64,000 nt of DNA, taken from positions 12,498,081-12,562,080 of the forward strand of contig OZ007511.1 of assembly GCA_963931865.1 (NCBI GenBank), written 5' to 3'. This stretch comes from Axinella damicornis (Eukaryota; Porifera; Demospongiae; Axinellida; Axinellidae). This document shows positions 10,771-22,778 of this stretch, one piece after another (the stretch's first letter is position 1; every line of letters begins with the position of its first letter). The notes below the pieces were generated by a model, which was given only the letters and a program-made list of their open reading frames with translations, made no database searches and had not been told where the DNA came from. Made by a program: the position numbers and the translations under genes.

Positions 10771-12570
10771 ATTATTAACATGCATGCCATGTATGCAGTG
10801 AAATTTGGGTGCGTGTGGTTTCAAGGGTACATGCTAGTGCCAATATATATAGACATCGTACACCACAATTACACACGCAGTTCCTGAATATGGAATCACA
10901 TCTATCACAGTGCAGTTCATACATCTTCCTGGGGAACTCCACAGTTCATAACATGCATCTTCCTGGGGAAAACCACAGTTCGATCATGCATCTTCCTGGA
11001 AATGTACACACATGCATAATGATTAGCTCATGCATGCACAATAGGTTAGCTACCCAGTGGATGTGTAACTAAATTAGGTTTCTGTAATGTTTGGTTTGGT
11101 CGACGGAATTTGAAGGGGAGAAAGTTAATTAGACTATAGCAGCCATACAAATCAAAGGCACCGCCTGTGGTTTATATTCCGAAGCCATGCAGCCGTGCAA
11201 CAGCTGTGGGTTTATAGAAATTGGAGCATGATGACTCAGCGTTTATGGAAATTAGACCATGGCTCAGCGCATTCTGGAGTGTTGGAGCGTGCAAGGATCT
11301 CTAATTCAGGTAGCTATAGTCTAAGCCAGTTAGACTATGCCCTTTCGTGGTTTATGGGAAATAACCACTCGAGGCTGTTCATTTAGACCACGAGGCGCAA
11401 CCACTCAAGGCCATAGTCTAACTATAACAAGGAATATATATTATGTTTGCCATTCTCTTCATGGTCTACATACCAGTTGTGTCCGTATATAGTACCGTAA
11501 CCTAGCAGTGGGGATTCACTAACTGAAACTGGAGTCTATATATGGAGTATGGACTGAGTACTTACTATCAGATGCTGTGATAACTCTTTAACCCCCAATG
11601 ATGCCAATAGATGTCATTTAGACCCTATGCACTTGTAGGGCTTCTTGTCTGTGCCAAAAGTTAAAGGCTTCAGAGGGCTTGGGAAAACGAAAACTCAAAA
11701 ATTTGGTGAGTTTTTGGTGCAGGAGGTTTTTTTCAGGGGGGGGCTTTGAATGTCGGGGGTGAAGGGGGGTAGCGTCCCCTTGAGGTTTTTTATTTCAATG
11801 AGATTCATAGACCCTACCGAGGGACTCAGATGGGTACATGCAGACTGATGGTGCATGATTGACCAGCAGTCAGATCTGGCCCAAGTTTAGGGAAATCCCG
11901 GGTGAGAATCCAGCTGACAGCCACCTTTGACCTCTGATTGCTGGGCTTGTGAGCAGTCATGAATATCATCAATGGTATTGCCAGAGGCGGCTCTCCATAT
12001 GTGGAGCCGGCCCACCAAGTCTGGCCACTGAGGAGCAAATGCTGTGGGAGAGGAGCACCTACGAAGGTGGTATGCGCTGAATGCAATGCTGGACTTGTTG
12101 GGCGGTCATGAATATCATCAATGATATTGCCAGAGGCGGCTCTCCATGTGTGGAGCCCCACCAAGTCTGGCCACTGAGGAGCAAATGCTGTGGGAGAGGA
12201 GCACCTACGAAGGTGGTATGTGCTGAATGCAATGGTTGTCTTGGGGGGGAGAATTCCGTAGTTAAAGGGTTAATCTCACAGACAGACATTGGGCTGGTTT
12301 CTCAAATGGAGTTTAGGAAGCCACACCAGCTAAGGCCTGGCACTCCACACTTAGCTTGTAGTACTGGCTTTCCTTCAAATATGCAGGACATTGTGGCATG
12401 CACTGGGGAGTGCATGGCTTGGGAATGTGGCTCTCTCTGCTATACATGGAGCCACCCCGGGCCCCTTCAAGTTTGATACCTATACATGTATAACATGCAC
12501 ACATAGATGTACCTCAAGTGGTGGTATGGTATAAATTAATGGGGGGGGAGGGGTTCTGCACGAACTTAAT
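10771..12570. other. Non-coding interval between arm A and the LGR-derived fragment
   Basis: No credible gene. Contains three short copies of CATCTTCCTGG(G/A)GAA-type sequence at 10920-11000, an imperfect inverted region at about 11200-11420 built around CCACTCGAGGC/GCCTTGAGTGG, a G-rich stretch at 11730-11775, and the tandem pair at 11941-12235. Confidence 0.5.
11941..12238. repeat. Two-copy tandem repeat, 149-bp period
   Basis: GTCATGAATATCATCAATGG at 11956 recurs at 12105, followed by the same TTGCCAGAGGCGGCTCTCCA and CACTGAGGAGCAAATGCTGT blocks. The copies differ by a few substitutions and small indels. Open frames across it on both strands repeat their own peptide and are not treated as genes. 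Confidence 0.85.
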
Positions 12571-12574
12571 TGCT

Positions 12575-12800
12575 CATCACTGATGTTTTACAGCGTTGAA
12601 TAACAGTAAACAAAACGTTCATTGCCACACACGATACAACACAAACTACACAAAGAGCTAAAAATAAATATTACACACACAACAGAATCCAATAACACTG
12701 ATGAGTAGAACATGTACATCAAAGGAATAAATTGGCTGGCTGGGTAAAACAAACGATGCAAAACGCTATACGCTCAGAGAATGGAGACAAAATGCACAGC
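12575..12800 (-). pseudogene. Duplicated 3' flank/UTR of the LGR gene (no coding part)
   Basis: The interval matches 19090-19325, the sequence just downstream of the LGR stop codon at 19337. Shared blocks include TCATCACTGATGTTTTACAG, GAATAACAGTAAACAAAAC, CACACACAACAGAATCCAAT and CAAAGGAATAAATTGGCTGG, in the same order. The match fades at about 12790 and no LGR coding sequence follows. This fixes one end of the tandem duplication within or very near the LGR 3' end. Confidence 0.8.
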
Positions 12801-12984
12801 AAGCCAAGGGTAAACAACAGATTAACAGTCGCTCTCATTGCTGACTGGCAGGCAATTGGACACTACACCCAATATTATTTCAGCCTCTCTCATCATCTGG
12901 AGCTAATCAAAGAATGTAACTCAGTAAACTCACATCACCGCCACTACCAGTAGTGGTAGCTACGTACGTACTTACTTTTCAAAT

Positions 12985-13195
12985 GGAACCAGCACTCGAG
13001 TGTGACAGGGGTGAAATGTCACGCATGCTCTTCCATCTGCCACAGCTAGAACAAGTCCCTTACCTTTGGAGTTGGATCAGTTCTGCCTCGAGTGTGACAA
13101 GCTAAGGGTGAAATGTCACACATGCTCTTCCATCTGCCGCAGCTAGAACAAGTCCCTTACCTTTTGCCCTGTTTAGAGTTGGATCAGTTCTGTTT
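12985..13195. repeat. Two-copy tandem repeat, about 94-bp period
   Basis: CTCGAGTGTGACA followed by GGTGAAATGTCAC and CATGCTCTTCCATCTGCC, then GCTAGAACAAGTCCCTTACC and TTGGATCAGTTCTG, appears twice in direct orientation. It lies between the two duplication arms. Confidence 0.85.
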
Positions 13196-13249
13196 GTATT
13201 TGCACTATTGATCTCGATAGCCAGTAACCTCAGTACTGGGATAATACGA

Positions 13250-16200
13250 TTAAATTTTGGGTAGGAACATTACCATTGTGCACCACTGAAGTTCTCATGC
13301 ACTCATAAATTCATGCACTTGCCAGGATCATACCACCCATCTGGAATATGTGCAGCTATGCACTACGTATGTTATTATGCTATCTAGGTACATGCATGCT
13401 GCCGATTCAATTAAACCTCCCTTTGAATAGGTAGCTAGCCCTGTTAAATATTTTATGACGTAGTCATAATTATACAGAAGTAACACAACATCCCATTGTT
13501 GCAGCTAATATTGGTGCATTAGAATGATACAGAATCCATGGGATTGATGGCAGTAGGTGCATGTCAGAAGTCATACATTGAAGCAGTGATTAGCTACTAA
13601 CTAAAGATGAAATGTGACAAGGTGATAGCTGATTGCACAGGGTGCATTTGTCTGGTTTTGCAGCCTAATAATTATGTATTTCACATGAAGTCTTGGTTCT
13701 GTAAAGTGGCGTGACAGTTATGAGGATGGACCAGAATTATATTAATAGAATTGTGCACCTGGGTGGTGCAGACAGGTAATTGCCACGGATGAAATACTGC
13801 TAGTTCTCATAATCGGGCCCTTTAATGTACTCAAGCCAAGGTTCACGATACTGATCATAGCAACCTGGTCCAGTGTTTCCAGCGGCCTGCAAGAGTGGTT
13901 GGTTTTCGTCTTCATCTGCCTCTGGGTCATAATTCGGCACTGCACTCTTTTGGGGAATAAGTGATTTGACTTTGGCTGCATAATTTCTGAGTGTTGCAGT
14001 TGCAATGTTAGCCATGCAGAGGAACGGTTTTTTGGCAGCCTTCCCAACGCTCGTCTTCCAAAAGAAATGGAAGGCTACTACTACAGCGAACTTGACAAGG
14101 GCTGCTCCAACTGAGGTGTACATCACTGCAGCCGGGTTTCCGTCTTGTGTGTAGTACAGTGTTACTACCGACAGGGTACCAAGATTGAGCAGGAAAGATG
14201 ATTCGAGAATGTCCAGGCATTTTCTCTGGTACACACCATTAAGACTCCAAGCCAACGTGAGGATGAAAAGACATGTAATCACAGTAGCCATTAGATTCCA
14301 GCTAGTTTGGTCACTGTAGTTCACAGCAAAGACTAGGAAAAGAATACTGCGAACTAGGAGAAGGAACCCAATCCAGAACTGATACTGGAACTTGTATGGA
14401 GCGGTGTAAGCATCAAACAGTGGTAAGAGTTTGGCAATCCATTTCTGAAACTTCCATCTGTTACCTCCAATTCTTCGTATCCACTGAATGAAAAACAGCA
14501 GGAGAGCGTAAGGCAGGGAGAGGAGAAGAAGCACTAACAAAGCTGATATGAGCAACGGAATGTGTTTCATGCCAAAATACTGTATGTTAGCATCATAAAG
14601 CCACAGCCATTCCTTGGAGCCATCAGGATATGGGAGGGTTGTAATGGACAGGGCTGCAATGATGGTGCGCTGCAGCTTGGAATAAGATAGCAAGAAGAGG
14701 GTAGATAGAACTTTCACTGCATTGTTTCCAACCAACCCTGCCACCCTGGTAAACCTGTGACTGAGATAGGTCAATGCAATGACAAGTGACCATATGTAGA
14801 AAGGGAAGACAAACTGCAACCATACTTTAGCATAAGTGTCCAAACCATCATAGAAGCACGTTTGAAATCCGAGGTCCAGATTGAGCCATGCTATGAATAT
14901 TGTGAAAGGATTAGTAGCCATTGTTGGGAAATAGATGGATCGATTCATCCAGATGATGTTGGCATAGAAAATGAGACCGTTCAGTGTTCCCTCTGTGACA
15001 GTGAGATTGCACACAAACAGCAGGAACACTAGTCCCACTCCTGCCACCGCAAACACCAGTAACAGCGCAAGGTAGCTATTTGAGCACCTGAGGCACTGTG
15101 ATGTTCCAAGTGCAAGACTGTATCCTGGCTGGCATGCTCCACACAGGATTCCTGATCGATGCTTTGCACACTGTTTGTCTGGGGTTGAAAGGTTCATTTT
15201 AATATCATTGAGCTGGCAGTAGTCCAGGGGACAGTGAGGGTGGAGGAGTAATCCGCTCCTGTTCTTCTGTCCTGTTGCATTGTAGTAGCCAATCCAGACT
15301 GGAGGTTTTCGATGTATGGTTTTACTGGTGATGTTACATGTGGTGCCGTAGTTCTTCAACACAGGAGCACAGTCACACATAAACCTTCCAGAGCTATTCG
15401 AGAGGGAAAAGCCGGGAGGACACTTCTGCAGTGTTATGTGAAGGATGGGAAATGTGAAGGCTGGGGCCATTGCTGTGGTGGCTATTGGCCTCTTCAAGGA
15501 TAAGAAGAGACGTTCATGGTTTGAGAATACTGTGTAGGTGAGGTTTGCACAGGAGCGAGATGTACTAACCCTCTGTGATTTTTGGAGGTCTCCGAGTAAC
15601 GTGTAGTTGTCGTTCACGTCATTCAGCTCTGCAATGATGTTGCCTGGGACTGTTCCATCTCTCTGCCCAACTGCAGTTGCAGATATAAAGAAATCTTCTC
15701 CAGGATATTTTGTGATGTTTCTGACCTTCCAGGTGCAGTCAGGGGCATTGTCAGTGCAGAAACAAACCCCTATGGGATCTGATGAAACCTCAGATTTGTG
15801 AAAGTCAGTGTTTTGCCCATTGAAAACACCTTTAGATGTAAATAGCTGCGGCTGGGATTGAAATCGATGTTTAAGAAGACAGTTGTCAATTGCACCACCA
15901 TAAAGTATACTACCAGCATCTTTAGCATAATTATGTCTATAGTTCAGTGTAATATGATGCATTTTTAGGGTAGATAGACCTGGCTCAATCCCTGTAACCA
16001 GTTGGAAAAAGCATAAAGGAACTGGAGTGAATTCGGATGGAGCCCATATTGCACCTCCAGTACGAGTAGCAGAGGTATTGGTGAAGTTGATGGTGGTGTT
16101 GTCACTCAGTAATATCTGTGAGCTCTCACTGAAGAACAAAGCACCTCCATTCTCACCACTGTTGTTTCTGAATAAGATATTGCCTTGAAATGTGAGACTA

Positions 16201-18440
16201 GAAGAAGGACTGAGGTACACTGCTGTACCGATGTTGTTTTCAAAAGTGCAGTTTATGAACTTTATGCTTCCTATGGGAAGATCATGCCAGCCTGAATATA
16301 TGTTCACCCCACCACCTTGACCTCCAGAATGTGCATATCCATTGATGAAACAACTATTGCTAACAATGATGTGATTAGTGGGATCAAATGTTCTATACAG
16401 TATGTTCATATTCCCTCCATTAAAGCCCTCGTTGCCATCTGCAGTAACGTTAGTCATGTTGATGATCACGTTGGAGCATGTTGGAGTGATGGTGATTGCT
16501 ATTCCTGTTGCTCTTCCATACCACATTTCATTTGGATAATATGCTGACATACTTCCCCTAAGGAACTTTGATGAGTTGATGTAAAATGTGGCTCTGCTAT
16601 CCACCGGGCAAGCCATGTACACAAAGCGAGAATTACCACCAACAACTGAACGTGGAGGACTCCTGTTGAAGATGAAGTTCGATTCAGTTATCACTGACCT
16701 CCCAAAAATGTTATTCCCAAGTATTCCATAACCAGTACTATTTTGTACAGTTATTGCCTGAATGGTGACGTCATAGATACTCCTATTTCCCAAATCTCCA
16801 ACTGCCAAAGCAGCACAAAGTAGAGTGTCATTGGCTAACACAACCCCACAACCAGAGAAAAGGAGGTTACCAATGAACAGTGTATGCATGGCAGCAAAGT
16901 AGAACCCAACAGGGCCATTGCAGTGGATCTGACTGGACGGGGCTGGCAAGTCTAACAAACCTGGAACAGATCTTTCATTCCCAATCAAGGTCAGGTTTAT
17001 TATGCTTTCAACTTTTACTGTTTCATTGAGAATGTGCTGGCCGCTGAGGAAGTGAAATGTGGTATTGGATTTGAAGTATGCTGGTGTACTCCGGACATAA
17101 TGCCCCAGTGTGTGGCATGGCTTGGGACAAAGGCTTGTGTAGTTGTCAGGCTTCACATAGTAGACATCTGCTTCAGTAGATGGTGCAAGCAGCTGAAGAA
17201 GTAGTGCTATAATGAATATGTCCATGTTTCAGTGTGACCGCTTCCGACAACAAATCCTGAAGAGTGTTATACTCTGGCTGTGGTATGAAAAATGAGAATT
17301 GTGTTAATATTAACTCAACTGGGAGCCAAGGCTAAACTAATTAATGGCTTAGTGGTGTAACTTAATTAAGTACATCTAGCTCAAAACATAATTTAGTTAC
17401 ACATCTAAATTATGTTTCTGGTTTGGTTGAAGAGGAGGCTGTTTGGAAAGGTGGATGGTAATATGGTTGCCATGGTACTCCAGCTAGGAATGCATCCATC
17501 TGCTAGCATGCCATATGCAAACTGCACATTTCAATAACTTACATCTAATATACACGTATATGCATGCTTCTGGAAGTTGTACAGCCGTGCATATAATATT
17601 ACATCTATTGCAGCAATCTGATCACAGAAATCGACAAGCAAAAAACTGCTGCATGGCTACAGGAAGCGCACCCTCAAACAGAGCTAGCGCTGTCAAGAAC
17701 AGGTAAGCTTGATAAGCCTACGCATGCAGCACATCAGGTTTACAGCTGCGCTTGCATGGAGAGCAGTTTGCAATTGCACTAGTAATACAGTCCAGCATCT
17801 CCACATGGAACGCATTTCTCAAGGCTCCAAAGAAATGCTCCCAAAATATCTCTCTTGATTACCGGTAACTTGCCTGGCCATCGGTGATTGCTTCAGCATG
17901 TACTTGTGTCATAAGGAAAATAGATTATCAGTGCCACAGAATTCCAATAGCTGATACCTGATACCTCACCACTGGATGGTTTGGTGAACAATACCGATAG
18001 CAGTATCGGTGGAACCCAAGTAGCTATGAACATGCACCCTTAGAATTGCTTGGTGCAGTGTGTAGCCCTTAATCTGGTTAGCTACATACCTTTCCCAGCA
18101 ATAGAGCAGGCATAGCACTGTGCATGAGTACATGCATGTATATATACTTACACCTCAAGTGTGACACGATTAGACCTATATACGTGCCTCGCAAATTCCC
18201 ATCTATCCCTGATATAAATATTTTAATATCTACAGTGCTAGCAAATATCCCTGATATAATTTTATATTTTAGTATATAGCTACACTGCTAGAAAACTCAC
18301 GTAGGAGTATGTAGCTGCCCTTCAGGTTCTCCGACTGCAGTGAATTATACCACAGTTGACCCGAGGAAGATCGGCACAAAACGTTGTCAAAAAGTTCTCC
18401 TCTTTGCCGTGTGAAGTCCAACAATATTCAATAGCTATAC
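13250..18440. repeat. Segmental duplication, arm B
   Basis: Second copy of the block described at 5395-10770. It runs on through 19090-19330 into the intact LGR gene, whereas arm A stops with only the LGR 3' flank. Arm B also contains a short segment near 18360-18420 with no arm A match. Confidence 0.85.
13800..17225 (-). CDS. Signal peptide/beta-helix/Cys-rich/multi-TM surface protein, copy B (1141 aa)
   Basis: Tandem paralogue of the gene at 6041-9481, same strand, with ATG at 17225. The domain order is identical: signal peptide (MDIFIIALLLQLLAPSTEA), beta-helix ectodomain, two Cys-rich modules, eight or nine membrane helices, short acidic tail. It is intact and collinear with copy A. It differs by a two-residue signal-peptide insertion, a five-residue loss in the NNTQTNAPLLWAA region (NDTLLCAA here) and a shortened TM-loop TLTQEGN (TQDGN here). 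Most substitutions fall in the first 230 residues. The possible 5'UTR donor of copy A (CAG|GTGAGT) reads CAGTTGAGT here, so that intron, if real, is lost. Function not established. Confidence 0.85.
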   Translation of the reverse strand: MDIFIIALLLQLLAPSTEADVYYVKPDNYTSLCPKPCHTLGHYVRSTPAYFKSNTTFHFLSGQHILNETVKVESIINLTLIGNERSVPGLLDLPAPSSQIHCNGPVGFYFAAMHTLFIGNLLFSGCGVVLANDTLLCAALAVGDLGNRSIYDVTIQAITVQNSTGYGILGNNIFGRSVITESNFIFNRSPPRSVVGGNSRFVYMACPVDSRATFYINSSKFLRGSMSAYYPNEMWYGRATGIAITITPTCSNVIINMTNVTADGNEGFNGGNMNILYRTFDPTNHIIVSNSCFINGYAHSGGQGGGVNIYSGWHDLPIGSIKFINCTFENNIGTAVYLSPSSSLTFQGNILFRNNSGENGGALFFSESSQILLSDNTTINFTNTSATRTGGAIWAPSEFTPVPLCFFQLVTGIEPGLSTLKMHHITLNYRHNYAKDAGSILYGGAIDNCLLKHRFQSQPQLFTSKGVFNGQNTDFHKSEVSSDPIGVCFCTDNAPDCTWKVRNITKYPGEDFFISATAVGQRDGTVPGNIIAELNDVNDNYTLLGDLQKSQRVSTSRSCANLTYTVFSNHERLFLSLKRPIATTAMAPAFTFPILHITLQKCPPGFSLSNSSGRFMCDCAPVLKNYGTTCNITSKTIHRKPPVWIGYYNATGQKNRSGLLLHPHCPLDYCQLNDIKMNLSTPDKQCAKHRSGILCGACQPGYSLALGTSQCLRCSNSYLALLLVFAVAGVGLVFLLFVCNLTVTEGTLNGLIFYANIIWMNRSIYFPTMATNPFTIFIAWLNLDLGFQTCFYDGLDTYAKVWLQFVFPFYIWSLVIALTYLSHRFTRVAGLVGNNAVKVLSTLFLLSYSKLQRTIIAALSITTLPYPDGSKEWLWLYDANIQYFGMKHIPLLISALLVLLLLSLPYALLLFFIQWIRRIGGNRWKFQKWIAKLLPLFDAYTAPYKFQYQFWIGFLLLVRSILFLVFAVNYSDQTSWNLMATVITCLFILTLAWSLNGVYQRKCLDILESSFLLNLGTLSVVTLYYTQDGNPAAVMYTSVGAALVKFAVVVAFHFFWKTSVGKAAKKPFLCMANIATATLRNYAAKVKSLIPQKSAVPNYDPEADEDENQPLLQAAGNTGPGCYDQYREPWLEYIKGPDYEN

Positions 18441-18785
18441 TAAGGTTGACTTATATAATACACATGCAGTGCAATATATGCAATTGGGCATCTGAAATTT
18501 CCTGTTTTGAGTGTACATGAGTTTTTGTGTATGGTTTCAAGGGTACAGGCCCGTGCATATATATGTGGATCATTTTGCGGTCAGTACAGTACCCCAATAT
18601 CCTTCCTTTATGAAAGTTTTCCCAGACAGGCAGGATTGGGCAGGAAGCTTATTTGTGACCTTCCATGTAATAGCAAACCACCTCACTTCCTGGTTCCTAT
18701 AGTGTGGTGGTGGTCTATAAATAGCATCAAAGCAATGCTAAATTCACATCCGTATGGAGCAGGAAGTGCTCATTAGTTTTTGAAA

Positions 18786-18925
18786 TCCACGTGGATATTG
18801 GTCCGGCAGGAAGTACACACTTTAGGGATAGGTACCGGAAATGCGCGCACATCTAGAACCGGCCCTGGCCCTAACTACCCTAACCCATTTTCCTACTTCC
18901 TGCCGGACCAATATCCACTTCGAAT
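18786..18925. mobile_element. Foldback MITE with TGGTCCGGCAGGA arms, second copy
   Basis: The left arm CACGTGGATATTGGTCCGGC then AGGAAGTA pairs with the right arm CTTCCTGCCGGACCAATATC then CACTTCGAA. The interior TAGAACCGGCCCTGGCCC corresponds to the complement of the interior at 9754-9900, so the orientation is opposite. Confidence 0.75.
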
Positions 18926-19336
18926 TCGGATCCATGCCAATGCCACCTAATTCTACTTGTTTCTGCACAATTCCACATGGTTGGCTAGCAAACCATGATG
19001 TATAATATAGCTAAGGTGGTGGTATGAATTGGGGGGGGGGGGGGGGGGGAATTCTACGTAGAGGGATTTTGTAAACATTTGTCTGAGAAGTTTGCTCATC
19101 ACTGATGTTTTACAGTATTGAATAACAGTAAACAAAACATTCATTGCCACACACGGTACAAAACAAAGTACACAAATAAATATAAATATTACACACACAA
19201 CAGAATCCAATAACACTGATGAAATAATATAGTAGAACATGTACAATTATTATTCAAAGGAATAAATTGGCTGGGTGGGTGGGTAAACAAACGATGCAAA
19301 ATGCTACTCTCAGAGAATGGATAAATGCGAAAACAA

Positions 19337-22300
19337 TCACACCTCAGTCTCGGTGTCCAAACTAAAACTCGGATTTTCAACCCGAATCGGAGATGAATTA
19401 TTATAGTTGTTCCTTGAAGTAGAACAGTGCTGCATATTGAAACTACTGCTAGGGACATCACACTTTGGGTGTCTTGAGTGTCCTTGCACAGATGCCGATG
19501 ATGAATGCAATGAGTCATCTGAAAATAATCTTTGCAGGGAGAAAACTGAACTGCGTGCTGGATGAACTATGTAAGTAGGTGAAGAGTCTAATACGTGGGA
19601 TGATTCCAGTGCAGGACCTGGCGAGTGGAGGGCTCCACTGATGTAACTGTCTGTTACAGCTGCTGCGGTCGTTGCATCCAAGTCAGTTGACCTTTCCACT
19701 CTGTTACTGACAGCAGTTGGACGATGATGACCTTGCACCGACTCGTGAGCATCTGAATACTCCGACTCTGATTCTGAAGTGGACTGATCTCTCTCGGGGC
19801 AATCTTCTTCATCTCCTTCTAGGACAACTGATAGACGCTTCATCATGGATTCATTCGAGGCCTGGCTTCCGTTTAGTACTACTCTGACCTCTCTAACAGC
19901 AGTAGCAGCAGTGGCGTCTAGGTCTTCACTCTCCTCATTCTCTTCTTGCAGGTTAGGAAGACTGCTATTATTGCTCGAAGAGTAGAGGGGGCCGAGTCGG
20001 AATGGTAGCTGGTAAGTTGGATTGCCCTGTGTGTTGTTACCATCAACTGAATGGACAGTTGACCCAAAGACGGCCGGCAGAGAGGACCTTCTACCCATGA
20101 ACACACCCCGAGGTGTTGGAGGTGTGGGACTTTGTAGCATGATGTTGGTATCCGCCAGTTGGACACTGAAGCTGTTTGACCGCCTGCTCTGTCGGATTTT
20201 CATCAGATCTTCTGGTGAGGTGCTACTCTTCGGAGAGGTAACCCTTCCCATGGCATTTTCGCTCTGTGCTCTCTGAATGCGAAGGGGGTGAGCGGGGGGA
20301 AAGGACTGCACCTTCTTTGTGCTCTTGACCATGGACTTCATTCTTTGTCTAAACTGCCGAGTGAAAATGGCATAGATGAATGGATTCACACAGGCATTGA
20401 CTGGATACACAAAGACTAGGAAGTATTTGGCCTGGCCAGCTGTCACAAGTGCCATATCAGCTAAAGCCGAGTATCCAATGACGGCAAGTGGAACCCAACA
20501 AATGAACGTGGCCAGAATCAGAAGAGCAATCTTGCCCGTGGCACTGCAGAGTTCATGTCTGTTTTGATCAGCTGCCGGTGAGTTTCGAATACGGCAGAAG
20601 ATGTAGATGTAGGACACCAGTATAATTAAGAAGCCAATCAAGTTGATGGAGAGGATTAGGCCAATGTAAATTCTGTCTTTTAGTTGCTCTGTCACGAACG
20701 GTAGACACACGGCAACCTGGGTGTACGAGTTAATTCCAAAGAGTGGCATGGCTGCAACACCTACTGCAAGCAGCAATCCAATGATTACCACCAAAATAGC
20801 TACACGCTTCCTGACACGATGGTTGCGATTGAACGTGTACGCAATGGTGTACACCCTCTCGAGGGTCAGGGCAACCAAGCTATAAACTGAGAGCTCACTG
20901 GCAAATACTGCAATGAAGCCTGCAGTCTTGCACCCAGGGCCCAGTTGCCAATCCAAGGCAGACTGGTAAAAGCTCCGCTCTCCATACGTCCGCACGTCTA
21001 CAACCGCTAAGAATGCCAAATACACTCCTATACAGAAGTCAGCAAAGGCTAAACTACAGATGAAAATCTGTGGAACATCCACCTTCTCACGTGCTGCTAT
21101 CATTACAAAGAGGACGGTGACGTTGCCCAGGAAAGCCAACACCCAGATGGCCCATATTGCCACTCTGAGAACCCACGGGTCCATCAGGTTCTCGCAAGGA
21201 GTGAGAGGGTTGGGCCTTGGGAAGCATTGTAGCTCCGGTTGCCAAGGAGAAACCTGTCTATTCAGATTTTCGACAAGTACATTTGCACTCTCGAAAAATT
21301 CATCCTCGTTTGATCCCACTTCAATTTCAACAGAGCCCTGGCCAGGAAAAATGAACTCAATTCGACAGTTCGGAAGAATTGTGATAGTGACATTAGGAAA
21401 TTGTTCTTGAAAGATTCGCAAGTGTTCAAGACGACCTTCTGAGATCTCCCCACGTTCTTGACATTCCAACAAGAAAGGGTCTTCCAGGCCAGTCAAAACA
21501 ATGTGGGGAGGAAGAGTTACGACCGGATCAGTCGGGAGGATCGTGGGGGGCTCAGTAGCATTCACGGGTAATGGCTGCTTCAAAGAGTCAATGATATTGT
21601 TGTACCAGATACAGCAGTGATAAGCGTATGTATAGTACATCTCTTGGATCAGGGGGATTTCATTCTGGTTTGGAACCTGGTGAAGAAAGAACATTCGTTC
21701 AAGAGCAATAACTCTCAGGTTTGGGAAACCTCCAGGTGGCAACCGCCAAGATCTCAACTGAAAGTTATCGGAGAGATTTAACAGTTTGAGGTCAGTCATA
21801 TTGGCAGGAAATGTCTCGTCGTCTATAAAACGTATTAAATTGTTGTTTAGCAAAAGGTCGTCCACCTTAACATTGTAACGAAAGGTATCCCGTTCAAGTC
21901 TTCTTATTAGGTTGTAGCTTAGATCAAGTGTGGTGAGGTGACGACAGTTTGAAAAGGTGTCTGCAGGAAGCTCCCGAATTAGATTTCCCTGCAGGTGAAG
22001 GGACTTTAGGCTGCGAAGGTCACTGAAAAGGTCACGAGGAAGCTCTGCAATCCCATTTCTGGCCAAGTCTAGGATATCAAGTTTTTGCAGGCCAGCAAAT
22101 GTTCCATTAGCAAGTTCGGTGATCTGGTTGTTCGCGAGGGTTATTGAAAACAGATCTTTGCATCGTGAGAATGAAGGAATGCTGCGAATCTTGTTTCCCT
22201 GAGCTTCAAGAAGGAGGAGAAGAGGGTTGGTTGTACACAGATCAGGAAGGGTCTCTAGTTCGCCATCAGGAACATGGAGGTGGACAAGCCGAGGTAAATG

Positions 22301-22778
22301 ACTCGTGTCCGGCAATTGGACGAGTCTTGAGAAAGCCAAGTCTAACACGGTCAAGTTGGGACAGCACGCAAAAGCGTCATCGTCAACTTCTTCAATGAAG
22401 TTGTTCTTGATCACCAACTGACGAAGATGGGACAAGTTTCCCATTTGCTGCCGATGAAGGGACCGTATGTGGTTCTGTGATAGCAGCAAATTGGTAAGAA
22501 TTGGAAATCGTGACCTGCTAACGTTAGGAAACCGGTCAAGATGGTTAGAGGTCAGGTCCAAGAAGTGGAGGCTAGGTGGTCCCGTCAAGTTAGCAGTCAG
22601 CTGCTCATCTGTGAGGAGGTTATGGTCCAGGTAGAGCTCACCAAGATCTGACAGAACATCGAACGGATTGCCTTGAATGACTGTGATGTTTGAGTAGGAG
22701 AGCTTAAGATTCTGCAATCGATGCAAGTCAAGGAAGTCTCTGTTGTGGATGACTGTGATGTTGTTGTGGTCTAGATAT
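19337..22778 (-). CDS. LGR terminal exon: LRRs, hinge, 7TM and tail
   Basis: One 3442-nt exon carrying 1146 residues. Its acceptor is CTCTCTATCCAG at 22779 and its first residues are YLDHNNITVIHN. The open frame can be read about 70 nt further upstream to an in-frame ATG at 22849, but that stretch is intron: it lies beyond a good acceptor and lacks a signal peptide. About 15 LRRs are followed by the hinge with CC, TM1-TM7 (about 21190-20370), and a tail with two DLDAT(A/T)AxAV segments and the C-terminal TETEV. Confidence 0.9.
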
